From Chloroflexota bacterium (lineage in GTDB: Bacteria; Chloroflexota; Dehalococcoidia; SAR202; UBA11138), in contig JADFQF010000101.1 in NCBI GenBank assembly GCA_022561955.1, positions 1 to 6,082 of the forward strand: DNA of 6,082 bases, read 5' to 3'. The translations under genes and the position numbers were made by a program. Under the pieces are notes generated by a model that worked only from the letters and a program-made list of their open reading frames with translations, was not told the origin of the DNA and made no database searches. Shown here one piece after another: positions 5,565 through 6,082 of this stretch; position 1 is the first letter of the stretch; every line of letters starts with the position of its first letter.

Positions 5565-6082
5565 CTACAGGTCGAACACCTCAAAGGAGACGGCGTAGTC
5601 GCAGCCAAGTCTTTCACCGACGGCGGCGAGGTTGAATGTCAGATAAGTCTCAGGGTCGAAGTCCTTGCCCAGGTTATCTATGTAGACCCTATGCTTCTCC
5701 AGCGAGGCTATGCCCATGTCCATGAATTCGGTCACGTCGACGGCGTGAGATGCGTCCGGAGAGGCGCTCACAAATACTTTGCTCACGCCGTTCCAGGGCT
5801 CATACCCCTCTTCCAGCAGCTCGGGGAAGATCCAACGATTGCCCGCGTCCCTGGCGGCATCCAGCACCGCAAGGCCGACCCAGCGGTGGTCCGCCATATT
5901 GAAGTTCGCTCCGCCGGGCCACGACAGGGCGAAGTTGTCCGTCAGCAACACGTCGGGCTTGTGTCGACGAATCACGCGTGAGATGTCCCTTCGCAGGGGC
6001 AGCCCGTACTCGACCACTCCATCCGTATAGTCCAGGAACTCCACGACGTCTACGCCCACGACCTTGGCGCTCTCTCGTTCTT
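5565..6082 (-). CDS. PIG-L (LmbE-like) family deacetylase, N-terminus outside the window
   Basis: C-terminal 171 residues of a PIG-L/LmbE-type metal-dependent hydrolase, a family that removes acetyl groups from N-acetylglucosamine-type sugars (MshB, BshB, GlcNAc-PI deacetylase); the substrate here is unknown. The frame is open to the window edge, beginning ERESAKVVGVDVVEFLDYTDG, so the GTG at 6059 is not a real start. Family signs are RRDISRVIRRHKPDVLLTDN, the metal-site Asp-His in NMADHRWVGLAVLDAARDA, VDVTEFMDMGIASLEKHRVY, and the end YAVSFEVFDL. The family HPDDE-type metal motif would lie upstream, beyond 6082, and cannot be checked. It is the first gene in this window of a minus-strand series followed by the MDR and SDR genes. 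The sequence contains nothing that ties it to mycothiol or bacillithiol synthesis. Confidence 0.85.
   Translation of the reverse strand, partial: ERESAKVVGVDVVEFLDYTDGVVEYGLPLRRDISRVIRRHKPDVLLTDNFALSWPGGANFNMADHRWVGLAVLDAARDAGNRWIFPELLEEGYEPWNGVSKVFVSASPDASHAVDVTEFMDMGIASLEKHRVYIDNLGKDFDPETYLTFNLAAVGERLGCDYAVSFEVFDL

Noticed and set aside
3461..6082. PIG-L, MDR and SDR genes as a single biosynthetic operon
   Set aside because: They share a strand and order, but gaps of 90 and 212 bases, two internal inverted repeats and lack of a shared pathway marker leave this unsupported.

Overview
This 6,082-base window is compact bacterial DNA of moderately high GC (about 60% by eye), with normal bacterial start and ribosome-binding signals. 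It holds seven protein-coding genes: two cut by the window edges, two with a broken reading frame. I see no rRNA, tRNA, CRISPR array, insertion sequence or phage gene. The enzyme types (CtBP-like D-2-hydroxyacid dehydrogenase, SDR, MDR with a four-cysteine lobe, PIG-L deacetylase) and their sequence style recall environmental Chloroflexota (Dehalococcoidia/SAR202-type) genomes. That placement is a guess from family resemblance; no marker gene is present.

Layout. On the minus strand at the left edge is a RimJ/RimL-type GNAT acetyltransferase (385 down to 1 and beyond), whose frame breaks near 103-104. A divergent intergenic region carries a perfect TATAAT promoter reading rightwards. Three plus-strand genes follow: a D-isomer-specific 2-hydroxyacid dehydrogenase (623-1648), ending near a GC-rich hairpin; a small HIT-family protein (1775-2191) whose central triad histidine is an arginine; and a 359-residue CheW-linker-globin fusion (2373-3452). 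That gene ends tail-to-tail, 8 bases away, with a minus-strand series read right to left: PIG-L deacetylase (6082-5565, N-terminus outside the window), MDR oxidoreductase (5474-4435, frameshifted near 5280-5282) and SDR oxidoreductase (4222-3461).

The most notable item is the CheW-globin fusion. A chemotaxis coupling domain is joined through a repetitive Ala/Lys/Glu/Ser linker to a C-terminal haem globin of the Vitreoscilla haemoglobin/flavohaemoglobin type. Known globin-coupled sensors have the globin at the N-terminus and belong to another globin class. The inferred role is to let O2, NO or haem redox state influence a CheA-CheW-receptor array. No CheA or receptor gene lies in the window.

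Both broken frames are repaired by adding one G to a short G run, which points to a shared sequencing or assembly error at least as strongly as to real gene decay. The minus-strand genes look like general small-molecule metabolism (a deacetylase and two NAD(P)-dependent oxidoreductases). Their common strand suggests possible co-transcription, but the 90- and 212-base gaps make a tight operon uncertain.
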